DNA of 64,000 nucleotides from Agrocybe praecox (taxonomy: Eukaryota; Basidiomycota; Agaricomycetes; Agaricales; Agrocybaceae), in assembly GCA_964017145.1 (NCBI GenBank), contig OZ024843.1:1-64000 (forward strand), written 5' to 3'. Positions 12,796 to 24,509 of the stretch are shown one piece after another. How positions within the stretch are numbered: the first letter of the stretch is position 1; each line of letters begins with the position of its first letter. Under the pieces are notes generated by a model. It was not told the origin of the DNA. It made no database searches and saw only the letters and a list, made by a program, of their open reading frames with translations. Made by a program: the position numbers and the translations under genes.

Positions 12796-14345
12796 TTATT
12801 CGTCAGGTTCGTCGTCATTGCCATCTACTGTAGTTATGGATGAATATAAACTCAAACCTATACCGTTAGAGGCTATGTAAGCATCAGCTTTGGCCCAAAC
12901 CCTCTGAAAATATGCATGCCTCGCCGTGAATTGGTGAGCTTGTTCTCGGGCATAGGCCCCCCTGCCCGCAATAGCAACGGGATCGACTCGCACTCCAGGT
13001 AGCATCCAAGGTTCAGTTTCTGCATCCACCAATTCTCTGTTATTCCACTCTCCTGCACGGTATTCGAAGAAAGCAAGAATGTGTCGTCGTTCTTCTTGTA
13101 GGAATTCGACTTCTTCTTGCCAGCGATCGGCATGCGCCTTGCTCTTACACCATTCAATACGCAAACCTTGAGAAATAGACATTAATAACATCCATCAGAA
13201 CGTGTAAATGTGATATACTTACCTTCATGCAGACGTTCCATATTATCCATTTCAATATCGCCACCCATTTGCCTCCAGATCCACAATATTGTTCGATTTC
13301 TCTCGGATACTGCAGCCACTGGGTCAAATGGCGTTGGCTGAGCATGGGAGGTTGACGTTGCCTTCTTTTTTTTGTGTGTTTCTCGTTCTTTGATGGCTTC
13401 TTTGTTGGTGAGTGATCGTACGTCTTCTGGACGTAGTTTGAGCAAATGACCCTCCTATCCTCTTTTCCTCAGCTTTCTAGATAATCGCATTAATGCTGCA
13501 CGAGCCCTCCGGTATTTTCAGAGGCGAAAACGACCTTGTACTGAATGCGCTTGATGAGATTCTGGGACCTTGTTAAGGCCCCTTGACCTCTTTGAAAGCA
13601 TGTCCGATCGATGCACACATATGCCCTCAAGCAAAGTGCATCCCACAGCTCATCTAAAGAGTCGGTGCATTGAGCGTATCAAAGTTGAAATTCGATATGG
13701 AAAAGCCGGTGATCGCATGGTACAAGGGCTGGAAGGTCGGAAGGTCGGAAGGTAGGATTAAAGGGATGGCCGAAGATGGAATTTCTTCTCTATCTTTCAA
13801 CAATTCCGCCTTGCGTTGACGGTAGACGCAAAGCCCCGGAATATACATATGCTGGATATCAATCCAACTGTCAATTTTCCGCCGTAACGTATTTGCTCGT
13901 AGCATCGATTTTACCTTCTGGTTGTCAGTTACATGCACTGTCTCGTTATTTTGATCATTGACTAACCGACGCCTGTGAAGAAAGGTGTTAGTTTACAGTC
14001 GCAGTATTACTAGATAATACTCACTGCTCTATCTCCAATTCTATGCCCATCATGACGAGTTGGCTGGCTGAAACCTCCTCATGCATCACCCAAGCATTTG
14101 ACGATCCTAATTTCTTTGCTTCTTTTTCCGCCAGCTGTCTGCGTACAGCTTCCAACGACAACACTACAAATCAATGTATTAGAATATTGAATCTTCACCA
14201 TACCACAATAGATGGAACATACCTTTGAACCTCACCACGAGCAGATTGGGTGCACTATGATCCTGTTCCCATGCAGCCAACTGACAGCAAATTGTTAACT
14301 GGTACCAATATCGTGCAAGGCATGGTAACTCTGCACGGCAAACAG
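12796..14345 (-). pseudogene. KDZ transposase C-terminal remnant (KDZ3)
   Basis: Minus-strand blocks in the order expected for the C-terminal part of a CxC2-type KDZ transposase: WEQDHSAPN (near 14265), VLSLEAVRRQLAEKEAKKLG and HEEVSASQLVMMGIELE (14160-14040), LRRKIDSWIDIQHMYIPGL (near 13860), KYRRARAALMRLSRKL (13535-13480), RNRTILWIW (near 13290), and LRIEWCKSKAHADRWQEEVE then LQEERRHILAFFEYRAGEWN (13150-13040). Introns are present and at least one frameshift lies near 13530. The catalytic RNase H-like core is absent. It is more diverged from KDZ1 and KDZ2 than they are from each other. Confidence 0.8.
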
Positions 14346-14389
14346 GTACAATAATGAAGCTGTTAAAGTGGTTTAACGAGAGAGGGAAC

Positions 14390-15030
14390 AAGAAGAAAAG
14401 GGCCACCCAGGAAAAGGTTATTTACCTCGAGTGGTACCCTGAGGAAGTCGAGGAAGTATTCACCTTGCAGAAAGGCGATGAGTTGCCAGCTTCTATCGAC
14501 AAATGCAACATGAAGTTAGCAATTGCCAAAAAATTGTATGAAGACGCACCACAGGACATCAAGGCGCAAATTCAAGAGGAGGTTAGAGAGCGCAAAGAAA
14601 AAGGCACGATAAAGATGAAGGAGGTATTGGAGGAAGGGAGAACTCCTGAAGAGTGTCAGGAGTACGTATAATGTCTTCTCGTCGATGCTTGCCAGCTGAT
14701 ACAGTGGAATAGGTCGATTGATGAAGTGGAAAATTTCCTTCGTACGTGCATAGAATATCTGGCCCAGGCATCGGGATGGACGTTTTCTGTCCTTGCCGGT
14801 GGACTGATGCCCTCGCAAAATGGTGAACCTTATGTCGAACAGTGAATAAGTCTTGAATAAATTTTGATAAATCCAATACTTACCTCATATAATAGCTTTC
14901 ATTACGGTCCAAAGATGGTTGAGGGTGACGCTGACTTCAGTCAAAGCCATCTGAGATTCTATGAGGATGTTCTGGATTTCTTCATTGAGCATGTGGAAAA
15001 ATGTTTCTGTGAGTTTTCTGTACGGTTACA
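14390..15030 (+). pseudogene. Divergent HMG-type KDZ accessory gene fragment (HMG5)
   Basis: Opens with ASIDKCNMKLAIAKKLYED and DIKAQIQEEVRERKEKG, then after a small intron (about 14686-14713) RSIDEVENFLRTCIEYLAQA, SGWTFSVLAGGLMPSQNG and later LRFYEDVLDFFIEHVEKCF. The middle and last blocks align with the TGWNFTLMGGGPEPVHGGR and FGSFLQKCF region of the better-preserved HMG genes at 43-45 kb. It lacks a clear N-terminus and the long C-terminal region. It lies next to KDZ3, so both probably come from one eroded element. Confidence 0.65.
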
Positions 15031-15049
15031 GCCATGTCATTCACATTTA

Positions 15050-15720
15050 TATATGAAAAACTGGTAGTTGCCAGGTCCATGGTATACATCCAGACTGGTA
15101 ACTACCAAGCCCGGCAACTGCCAGTCCCACCTATATATGATTTTGCAGGCCATGCTAGCGAAATTGGTCAATGCTGTAGCCATACATAGACAAATACTGC
15201 AGTTTGAGGCATCAAAATATGTTTTCGGAATGTTTAAAAGTTTGCGGTCGTTTTCGGTTGTCAAAAGCAGGTCATTTGGGTTCTAAAAATATTTTTTGAC
15301 ATATCCCACATGTTTGCCCTTCCATATGTTGAGGGAAAAGGATGGATTGCAACCAATGTTTTTGGATGATGTGTTATTTATATACGGACACAGGAAACAG
15401 TGTCCCCAAAGTGCCCGAAGCTGTAATTGGGCTCCTGTGCTGCAGTGGGCATCGTTCAGGGCGCTAAAAAAGCGTAGATATAATGTAGTGATATGTTTGG
15501 ATTTTTTGGGGCGCTTTGCGCCATCAAAAGAGGGCAGGAGGGGATGGATTGCAAAACATAAAACCAGATGACGTGTTATTTTTAGCATGTTTTGATCATT
15601 TCGGGCATTGCGCTATTTTTATTTATAATATCATCATTTTTTGGTACTATATTTAATTTAAATATCATTTGTAATAGGGCTAGATTAAATTAGATATCCA
15701 AAAAGAGACCCACAAACATG
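15050..15720 (+). repeat. Terminal-type repeat module
   Basis: Starts with GTATACATCC and GGCAACTGCCAG-like short inverted motifs, then TTTGAGGGAAAAGG-like sequence, two copies of the GGATGGATTG...GATGACGTGTTATTT motif (15340 and 15542), and ends with CATTGCGCTATTTTTATTTA. Its inner half is the reverse complement of about 48265-48545. No coding content. Confidence 0.75.
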
Positions 15721-15839
15721 TGTTTTAGATGACAGTTCCCAATTCGGCAATTAATGCCACTTTCGGATGTTCTTCTTACAACATGTAATTTTTAAAAACA
15801 TATATATTCACTATTAATTTGTTTTACAAAACATGTATC

Positions 15840-16128
15840 TACAGATAGACAGAGCGAGGGGAAAGGAGAGCGAGGACAACGAGAAGGTGGTCCTCTTGCT
15901 CTCGCACGCCGTAGCCGTCGTCCATGCCCTAGCCATCACGCACCACCTGGCCATCGTGGATGCCCTAGTCGTCGTTGTCTCTGACCCAGCCATTGTGCAC
16001 GACCTAGCCACCATCCACCCCCTAACCGTCGTTCTTAGGCCAGTTGTCATCATTGTCGTCCTTGGCCCAGCTGTTGTGCTTTGTTCTTTGTGGTCATCGC
16101 GTTTGTCGTGGTCGCATCCTTTGCAGCT
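15840..16128 (+). repeat. GC-rich minisatellite-like tract
   Basis: Imperfect tandem units around CCTAGCCATCGTGCACG and GTCGTCGTTGTC give open frames of low-complexity Val/Ala/His residues, which I do not regard as genes. It ends at GCATCCTTTGCAGC, just before the TGATGTATCA motif that begins the next repeat arm. Similar tracts lie beside other repeat arms at 24.8, 37.9, 46.2, 47.5, 49.0 and 49.9 kb. Confidence 0.7.
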
Positions 16129-16129
16129 A

Positions 16130-16513
16130 ACTTGATGTATCAATCCTGGCAATTTGAGCATTTCGGTATACATCATACAGGGCAGTTTCCCAACCCGGCA
16201 GTTGCCCAGCAGTGATATATCATGATGCCATAGGCAGAGAGCAGTTGGTGTTGCCAAACATTAATAAACATTGCTGTTTTTTAAGGTTTCGGAGAGTAAT
16301 TATATGTTGCAGGCATAGTGGTTATGTTTTTTGTTGCAATATGTCAGATATAGGTTCTATATATATTTTATGTTTTTTGATGCCATTTGCGCACCTAAAA
16401 TGTGACTGGACGGGATGGATTGGAAAACATACAACTGGATGACATGTTATTTATAGATGGACACAGGAAACAGTGTCCCTGAAGTGCCTGGAGCTGTAAT
16501 TGGGCTCCCACCC
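16130..16513 (+). repeat. Outer inverted-repeat arm, left
   Basis: About 384 bp nearly identical to the reverse complement of 48535-48918. Contains several near-copies of TGATGTATCA, GCCAAACATTAATAAACA and one GGATGGATTGGAAAACATA motif. Together with its partner it appears to be the terminal repeat of an older element into which copy 1 later went. Confidence 0.85.
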
Positions 16514-16528
16514 TTTGATGGTCATCTC

Positions 16529-16985
16529 ATACATCAACCCTCGGTAACTACTCAACAAGGGTGATACATCAACCTGGGAAGTTTCCCAACACCGGCAGTG
16601 ATATATGATGTGTCAGAAAGGCTGCCGCGCGGCCACGTTTGCCTGGTGGCCCTTGCCTTTGGTAAACACATGCAAACAACTCTACTTTTGATGATTTTGG
16701 CCTTTTCGAGACAGAATATAGGCGCTGTGGGATCTGTGTTGGCATTTTGGGGGCGCTACTTGGCCCAAATATTTCTATATATATATCCTTAATTTTTGGA
16801 CACCTTTGCACGCCTAAAGGATGACGTTGCGGGGTGGATTGACGATATATGTTTTGGATGACATTCCAAAAAAGATGACATATTCCAAAATTAGACATGG
16901 TGCTATTTTCGATTCACCGGCATTCGGTAATCCAGCATAATTGGACCCGAGGGTCTAGGCCTCTCTATTTTTGGAAATATCACAT
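16529..16985 (+). repeat. Inverted-repeat arm of KDZ-TET copy 1, left
   Basis: Reverse complement of 45500-45957 at about 97% by eye. The outer edge carries TACATCAACCCTCGG, then TGATACATCAACC and TGATATATGATG. The inner edge ends at GGGTCTAGGCCTC, about 80 bp before the 3' end of KDZ1. Only about 16 bp separate it from the outer arm at 16513. Confidence 0.88.
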
Positions 16986-17062
16986 TCATTGAAACAAGAA
17001 AACATATCTAAAATTACATTTGAGCTACGTGATGGGTAATTTACAAGACTGAAATATATGTT

Positions 17063-17813
17063 TCAATCCCCCAAACCTTCAGAATCATAATCGTCAAAAT
17101 TTTCGTCTTCAAATTCGTTTTCAGATTCATCGTCGGTGAAGTCGTCGGCTGCAGCGTGTATTTCTCTAGTACCTCCGGAATGTTTTTGCTCAGTAGCCTG
17201 CGATTGGTGCGTTGAGGACTTGGGAGGATGGTCAGGTAAGACCTCCAACGGTTTCTTCCATTGCGACCTGAATTGATCTGAAAGATCTTTCTGGAGTTCT
17301 CTTTGAGTAATTGCATATGCTTGAAGTCCCTACGCAAGCTCTGCCGATACATCGTCTCTTCTGTTGAGTTGCATCCACCACTTTGCTTTCCAATTCAAGA
17401 ACTCCAACATTCTGCGCATCTCTTCTTTTAACAGCAAAACCTCCTCACTCGCATGCAACGATCTTGCCCGACTTTTGGCCCATTTGGATAACAAAATATC
17501 GTCGCCTTCATCCTCAGTCGACGCAGTGCCAGGAGTCAACCATATCCAAGATAATGTTCGCCGAGTTTTGCTGGTTCCATCATGACGATCGCGAGTTTCG
17601 TTGAAGAGAACAAACTCTGGCTCTTCATGCACAGAGGTGTCAACCACTTGGCCATCTTCCCATATACCTGGGCGACCAACCTTGGGGCGTAGGCGATCAG
17701 GGTCTTGATATCCGCGTATGTCTCGATCTTCCAATACTCGGTACATTTTTTTCCCAATCTCCAGGTCCATCCAATGCCAATTTTGCACTGCGTGCAACTC
17801 GATACTTCTCGGC
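17063..17813 (-). pseudogene. KDZ transposase of copy 1 (KDZ1), 3' part
   Basis: Minus-strand C-terminal segment of KDZ1, separated from the rest by the element at 17814-19553. Blocks match the KDZ2 C-terminus: KYRVARSAKLALDGPGDWEK, KVGRPGIWEDGQV, RRTLSWIWLTPG, LLLKEEMRRMLEFLNWKAKW, and an acidic tail (DDESENEFEDENFDDYDSEG). Lesions: a frameshift just after GDWEK near 17745, and an in-frame TAG after DVSAELA near 17328. Confidence 0.88.
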
Positions 17814-19553
17814 TATGGAAAGCAGGACTATCACGCTCATTTTGACATGATGGTATCAACTTCGGCAGGTGTGCCGCTCGCGTGCGTAAGGTAGGACCTT
17901 GGATACCCCCTCAGGCCTCAGGGGACGAACGAGGAATAAATTGATATGAACAAACCCACATTTCTGTTGACGACCCTAAAACCGCCAAACCCAGGTAACC
18001 GGTATCTCTCATATTTTGGAAAAATAAACCGTGAAATAAATCGATTTTTTGGCTCATCACGTAGATAGAATATAGACACATGGATAGAGCAGTTTTTTTC
18101 TGGGATGATAATGCAGAATTACTCGTGAAATCCTTGCAACGAGTGATATTTGGCTGTGGATGCCGTGATTAGATAAGATGATTTCGCTACGGCCGCTTCA
18201 CGGTTTCCTGCCTTATTCACATTTTTTGTCAATTGGCACCCCATGGATGTGTGTATTGAATATAGTTAGTAAGCCTTAAGCATAAATTGTGTCTCAAAGT
18301 ACTTTTTTCCACCCTTATTAGTACTTTACAACTTTACAAATTATAAATAAAGGTTAAAATGGGCTTATGCCTAAACGCTGCCACTCCATTTAAGAAAGTA
18401 GATATGGTCTCCGTAGCTCTACAACATGGAGAATAACTTCTCTATAATACACTTGAATGCATAGTAGCAAACCGATAATGAACAAGACGCCTGTGCCGTC
18501 ACGTTCTCACTGAGGATGTAAGACTCACATCCTGCCGGCTTCGGTATAAACCCAGATTTTGGACTCTTCGTAGAGAAATCTTCACTACGCACGATAAAGC
18601 TGCAGTAAAAAATATTAAGTTGACATTTGGACTCTCAAGACATTTTGCTACGTTATACAACAATAAAAATGTTAAAAAGACGAGATCTCGAAGCACAGTT
18701 CCATTCACGCCTGAAATAATTGAACAGTTCAGGGTCATTAACAGTATGTAGGTATAAAACTATTGCACATGTTTAATAAAGAAGAGTTGCACATGTTCGT
18801 AAGTCAGTAAATTTTAATGACGTACTTTTATGACGTACTTTTATGGGCGTCAGACGACTTAAGCGAGCAACACAAGATTACATGTAAAATACCATGCGAG
18901 TCTTAGGCTATAATAAATTAAACTGTTACTGCGACCTTGGGGTTTATAAATAGTACTTACTACCTCCATAAATACTTGGTAAATACGATAGAACTGTAGC
19001 GTAGAATTTTGTGCATGCAACCGCGAGCTCCATGAAGTTGGCTCCATGGATTCTATGGGCACTTCACTCAGTCCGCTCTATAGGCACGGGAATGTGTTCG
19101 TACATATCGCCGAGGAAGGAATAAGTTGACCACAATTGCACTCGGTTTTGGTATTGTTCTTCCTAATAAATAATTTGCTTTGCATTTAATATTTTGAAGA
19201 TAGGCATATGTGTACATTGTTTCGTATGAAAGTGTTTGTGCACTTCAGTTCGCCTATTTATAGGCGTGGGAAATTGGGAATACTTAGGTTGCAGGTCAAT
19301 GTATTTCTACGAATTTGTACAGGTGTATTAATGACTAGGTGTTAAACTGTCCAGAAAGGCATATACATTTTAAAGCTACACCTATCACTTCTGTAGTCAA
19401 ATAACTGAGTCAACTGAAGCAGTGGACAGAGAAATATATAAAAGGGAGCGACTTTCTACAGTATTCGAGGTCCTACCATGCCAAATCATCGGCACAATCT
19501 TCCGAATTGATGGCATCATTTGAAAAGTGAGCGTGATAGTCCTGGTTTCCATA
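17814..19553. mobile_element. 1,740-bp TIR element inserted in KDZ1
   Basis: The ends are imperfect inverted repeats of about 95 bp, beginning TATGGAAAGCAGGACTATCA on the left and TATGGAAACCAGGACTATCA on the right (reverse strand). The 6-bp CTCGGC flanks it at 17808-17813 and 19554-19559. Removing the element plus one CTCGGC rejoins KDZ1 in frame across its conserved LRAR..KYRVAR region. It is non-autonomous as far as I can see. The longest plausible frame is about 90 residues on the plus strand at 18485-18745 (RYKPRFWTLRREIFTTHDKA, PFTPEIIEQFRVI), of unknown origin. TTTTATGACGTAC is repeated near 18820-18845. I cannot assign a superfamily. Confidence 0.92.
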
Positions 19554-22500
19554 CTCGGCATACGTCCGTGCACGCAGATGAACAGAATCTATCAGCGCAC
19601 GGGATCGAGTAACCTCCATTTGCCCGCGAATATTCTTGTTCTTGAAGCTGATGAGTCGCTGTTTGACTTTGAGGATTCGCCTTAAAGAATCGAGGGCATC
19701 GGTGCACTGGGCTATACACATTTTCCCCTCTATTGTGGCCAGACCAGGGGCGCAGATTCGCGTGCGATATGGTTCAGGAATTCTTGATGGAAGGGGAAGC
19801 ACATAGTCCTCCGGATTACCAGACGTTGGAGCGAACAACTTGGCCATGCTGGGCAAGCTTTTGCAATCTGTTTGAAACTGCAACCACCCTGGCATATAGA
19901 GAGGAAGTAGAGGCTCCCATGCACGAATGCGAGAGCGTAGCGTGTTTTTCTGCTCGGTTATGGAACCCTCTTTGCGGGCAGTCGAATTGGCTTGAGGATC
20001 CTTGGATAGATGTTGCACTCGTCGTCTATGTATTCAATTGTAAATTAGCTACGGGTGACTCGAAATTATAATGTTTGTGGAAACTTACTGAGCATGCTCA
20101 AGGTCTAATGCCAAAATGATAAAGCCAGATGCGGTCGTCTGGTGTAATGAAACAAAACCAGCATCCAGCTGGCGTTTATCTTCTTCAGCAAATTCTTTTT
20201 GAACCGATGCCTCCGATATACCTATAAAATATGTCATCAAATGGTCGTTCAGTCAAGGGGGTAATAGCTTACATTCGCATTCGGTATGGTACGGATTGGG
20301 CTTGGTTTTTGGGAACATATCCTCCTCCCACTCGACACACAGTTTCTCCCAAACTTTTGCAGTGCCGTCTCGAAGAGTTGATGTAAGGCTTCTATGGCCC
20401 TCAACCTGTGTGTTCCGTTCGGCCACCGCACGACGATAGCGGCGCAGAAGCGTATCGCCTTGACCAATGTACTTCTGCCAATTCCAGAACCCAAAGTGGT
20501 CGTCGAGCACGTCGTGCCGAGAGCCAGGGCTTTGGTTCTTTGTCAAGTTTCCAAGAGCGTTGTGTGGGCTCCAAACACGCTCCGGGCATTCTCCATCTGT
20601 GAGACCAACCCCCGGAATGAAGTTGAGTGAGTACATTTGATGGTTTGAGGTGCGGTGCATTGGTTTGTGGAGCTTGGGGATTGCTGGTTTAATATTCGTC
20701 TGGACCGTCGGTTTGATGTGATCGGGCCAGTGGGAATCAATCCTCTTGAACAGATTGATAAACCACTGGCATGCTATGTCGTAGCTAATGAGCACTAGAG
20801 GAACGAGGATGTTCTGCAATGCAGAGCCAAATATGTAGTCCATGTTCGTGTATCTGAAGCAAGTTTCAATATGTACTGGTACTATAAAGGAATTCAAACA
20901 TAGAATTTATGCACCTTTCTCCTTTATGAAGATTCCTCACCCCAACAGGCATGATCATCTCTGATCATCCGCAGACAGTCATATTCACTCCTGTGTACCG
21001 AAGGCCTTGGGAGAACTTGGTGTTTGCTTTGGCTAACTCCTGGAAGCCGATGCACGTACTGATCTACCAGAAATTTGAAGGTCAGGATTAAGTACGCACA
21101 AGTAGAAGGGACAGGTCATAACATACATCTTTGTCATCTGCTCGACTCAAAACGTAGGCTTCGTATGGTAATCTAGGGACCATATACCCCCACCCAATTC
21201 CGAGACCCAGGTCCTGCGAATAGTTTGATACGAGTTGATTCTTCAGCCTAAAATTTGCGTCCATGCAGAGGATAGCCGTGTAGAGGTACCTGAGATGAAA
21301 ACATTGTAGGGTACCTTTCTGTACAGAATCAAAAGGAACTCACTTTAAACTATCGGGAGCGTTCTCCCACCCAATGGGTAAGTTCACCCCAGGTCGTGGA
21401 CAAGATGGGCATAAGACGGCGAGCTCACCCTCTCACGTCCCGGTAGCACCAGATGGGTCGTAAGCACGTCCCGCTCGCTTCAACATTTTGAGGTGGCGCC
21501 ATACAGAGCAGGGGACGGTATCGAGATCTTGGTCTATTCAGACCTGTGCTGTCAGTCATGATCTCCAGGCCACGATAGAAGTCGTAGGTCGATGATTTGG
21601 TGGTAAGGGAATACTTGTGAAGTTGGTCTAAAAGCTCGAATGTAGCACATGTTTTCATATTGAGTTGAGTTGTGGGATAAAATCGACGTCGAAGGAGTTG
21701 AAGATATAAGGGAATGGATCAAGTACATCCACAATATTGAATATTGATTTTGTGAATGCCGTTGGTGTGGAGGACAAGGAGGCGGGAATGGCATGGAGTT
21801 GGGTTGTCACAATGCATGCCGGAGTGGTTTAATTGTATCTTGAGCCCGAGCGACCCTAGCATAACATTGACAAAGCGGTTATCTGCCCATTTCTGCGCTG
21901 TGTTAGAGGGATTTAGTTGAAGCAACAGCTGCACTGCGTACCTTGATGGTATGAAAGGGAGAATTTCGGTGTCGCCTTATGCAGCACGAGGCACAAGTAA
22001 GATCAGGTACTGTGCATGAATCACAGCGGTATTCACAAGGTCCTGGAACTTCCACTTTGCGGGCAATGCAATCGGGGCAGCACTTGCCCAGAGTGAAATC
22101 GCCTCGGCCATCCCATCGGACAAGTTCATCCAAATAGGTCTGACAATATTGATTTGTCCAGGCAACATGAGGTCTTATCTGTGAGGGAGAAATTCAGAGG
22201 CTCATAAGTAAGCATTACATTTGATTAATAGCTTCTATAAATCTTACCTCCACCTGACTTCGTTTCCTGGGCTTTTTCTCCTTTTCGGCCACTGCAGGAA
22301 GCGGTGTCGTGACGTCCTGTTCCAAAGCTTCTTCGTACAATTCACCCGACGGATCCAATGTGTATTGTTCATCATCTTGAGGCACCCATAAAGCGGTCGA
22401 TTCCCACTGACCTGAAGCTATTTGCTGCACCCGTATTTTTGGAGCAGTGAGGAAGGTATTTTTGTTTCCTACTCTTCTTAAGCGACCTTCGCTTGCATGG

Positions 22501-22586
22501 ATGATAGTGTACTCGTCAAAAATGGGTGCGGGGTCGCGATAAACGCTGTTGGGTCATTGTTTTTTCTTTGGTCTTGTATTGGACAT
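19554..22586 (-). pseudogene. KDZ transposase of copy 1 (KDZ1), 5' part
   Basis: Start ATG at 22584-22586 (MSNTRPKKKQ) is followed at codon 11 by TGA, then the frame goes on. Next come an acidic N-region, the CxC2 cysteine cluster (LVRWDGRGDFTLGKCCPDC, YRCDSCTVPDLTCASCCIRR; 22133-21950), a bridge with IQLNHSGMHC, and the RNase H-like KDZ domain with LISYDIACQWFINLFKRI, PKLHKPMHRTSNHQMYS, ERVWSPHNALGN and SRHDVLDDHFGFWNWQKYIG (20800-20460). Then comes RIRAWEPLLPLYMPG (near 19930). Introns of 50-70 bp separate exons. KDZ proteins are cut-and-paste transposases with an RNase H-fold core. The gene is dead: early TGA, a TAG in the 3' part, a frameshift and the 1.74-kb insertion. Confidence 0.9.
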
Positions 22587-23064
22587 GGAATTTTAAATGA
22601 GTTGGAGAAAGTGAATGGCAAGGCCAAGGTTAACATAGCTAACACGGAAGACGTCAGAGTACTTCGGTAGGTCACATGATTCTGAACTCTGCCTAAAAAG
22701 GTTAACATTTTAACACTCAATATCTATGATTCGCAATTCTGGTAATACACCTCCCTGCTTTTCTTTTTTCTTTCTTTTGTTCATCCTTTTCCTCCAAGTA
22801 TCACGCATCCAAAGGGGTTTTGAGCACGGTGATCGAGCCCGGTAACCTCTTATAGCTGTTGTCCGATGCGGGATATCCCCTTGGACACCTGAACGACTCA
22901 CATCCTCCGCTTTTCATTCCTCTCTCTTTTGTGCATCCTTTTCTCTCAAGTATCATGCGTCCAAAGAGGTTTCGAGCATGGTGATCGAGCCCGGCAACCT
23001 CTCATAGCTGCTGTCCGACGCGGAATACCCCCTTGGACACCGACGACCTCCATCTTACTTCACT
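22587..23064. promoter_or_regulatory. KDZ1/TET1 divergent intergenic region with tandem duplication
   Basis: The two genes start back to back, 478 bp apart. Inside, a block of about 130-145 bp is repeated in tandem with period 151 (from about 22779 and 22930). Landmarks are CATCCTTTTC, AAGTATCA, GGTGATCGAGCCCGG and TATCCCCTTGGACACC. Each unit contains pyrimidine-rich sequence as in fungal promoters. A shared promoter is an inference from position. Confidence 0.7.
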
Positions 23065-24206
23065 ATGGCTAAAATCATGCCTGCCAACCCCGATTTCAGC
23101 TTTTTTCACCTTCTTGCCGACGCAGCGTCCCTCCAGGATCACAATGAACGTCAACCCGACCTCTTCAGTCTCTTCCCTCTTTCCTCAGCCACATCCAGTG
23201 CAGACGACAACGACCCCCCTGAACTTGAACTCCCACCGCTGCCTCCATTGGTTATGACATCGCCTTCAGACCTCAAAAATCCAGGCAAAAGTAGAAAGCG
23301 CCAACGCAATAGGGAGTGTAGCAAGGCTAATAGGAAGAGGAGAAGAATAGAGGAGAGACAAAACGCACCCTACGTCCACTACGAAGTCAGGGAGGAGACG
23401 ATGAACCGCTATGTTCGCCCAGCCGAACTGGTACCTTGCGAAATGGACCTGGGGGGCGTCAAAGTGGCAAGCATGGGCTTTCTGGGTAAAGACGATGAAC
23501 CCAGGTCAACCCAGAAGCTTACGCTAGAGCACGTCGTTGAGACGTTGCATTTTACTCTCCAGAAATGGGACAGCATGTAATTGTCCATGTCCCCCTACGA
23601 TCAATTCCTATCTAATTTTTCTCTACTAGAAAAGCGAAGCCTATCGTTGACAAAACACACCGTATGATAGCACTACTTGCAGGCCGGCCGGATGATCCAA
23701 CTTGGATTCAAATGCAGAATGAGGCTGCGGATGCGTTAGAGCAAAAGCGTCACCGCTGCCATGTTCCAAAACCCAAGGTGAATGCAAAGGTACCCCGACG
23801 CGGCGATTTTGTGGCTTTGAGTTGCGGGGTATCTCATGGAGGTGGACAGGGGCGGCCTTCTAACCTACGCCATACAGGATCCAACGAGGAGGTCTTGAAG
23901 GAGTTGAATGGGATGCGGGTGTTTAGACGATTGGCAGGGTTTGTCACAGGTGCGCAATTTGTGCACCCGCGCAATATCTACCTCATCCATCACCTTCTAG
24001 CTGCCGTTGCAACCTGGGCCCCACTCCTGCATCAACACTATGCAGAGAAGCTGGGTAAATTGCACGCCAACTCCCCTGATTTAGAATGCTTATTTGACGG
24101 CGCCTTGTTCTCTGCCTACACCTACAACTTTGGTCCCCAGACTGTTTGTTTTAAGCATAAAGACTTCGGTAACCTTCCCTATGGTTGGTGCGCCATCACC
24201 TCGTTC
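23065..24206 (+). pseudogene. TET/JBP dioxygenase of copy 1 (TET1), 5' part
   Basis: Exons 23065-23577, 23630-23949 and 24001-24206. TET/JBP enzymes are Fe(II)/2-oxoglutarate dioxygenases that oxidise methylpyrimidines in DNA. The N-terminus (MAKIMPANPDFSFFHLLADA) is followed by a basic stretch (GKSRKRQRNRECSKANRKRR) that looks like a nuclear signal. Then RRGDFVALSCGVSHGGGQ, FRRLAGFVT, AVATWAPLLHQHY, and the first half of the catalytic core with YNFGPQTVCFKHKDFGNLPY, where HKD supplies the HxD iron ligands. The open frame runs to AITSF at 24206, where the 14.7-kb insertion splits it. The rest resumes at 38889. Confidence 0.93.
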
Positions 24207-24509
24207 CAGTACTTTACTCTGCCCCACGCCTACCAAGTGGTACTGGTCAGAAACAAGTGGGTCTGACTGAGTCTGAGCAGAACTGACCATTACCAAGTGT
24301 TTCTGACCTGGACTCCATCCAGAATCCTGTGCAACTTAGTGGAAACTTGCTGTTTGCATGTTTTATGCAATGTTACTTATGTTTAAAAAAACATAACATT
24401 CACCAAAAACATAGGAATCACACAAAAAAACATATAAAAAAGCGAAAATCAATTAATTAAGAAAATGCATAATATACATGATGTTTATATACTTATATAC
24501 TTATTTTTA

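Noticed and set aside
15840..16120. CRISPR-like or gene-encoded array
   Set aside because: The tandem units are adjacent, imperfect and without unique spacers, and the genome is eukaryotic.
15833..16135. 100-residue Val/Ala/His-rich frame that could look like a membrane protein
   Set aside because: It lies wholly in imperfect tandem repeats and has counterparts over other minisatellites in different frames.
16569..16898. 109-residue minus frame repeated at 45588-45917 (plus)
   Set aside because: It is conserved only because the inverted-repeat arms are nearly identical DNA. It overlaps frames on the other strand and has no protein-like features.
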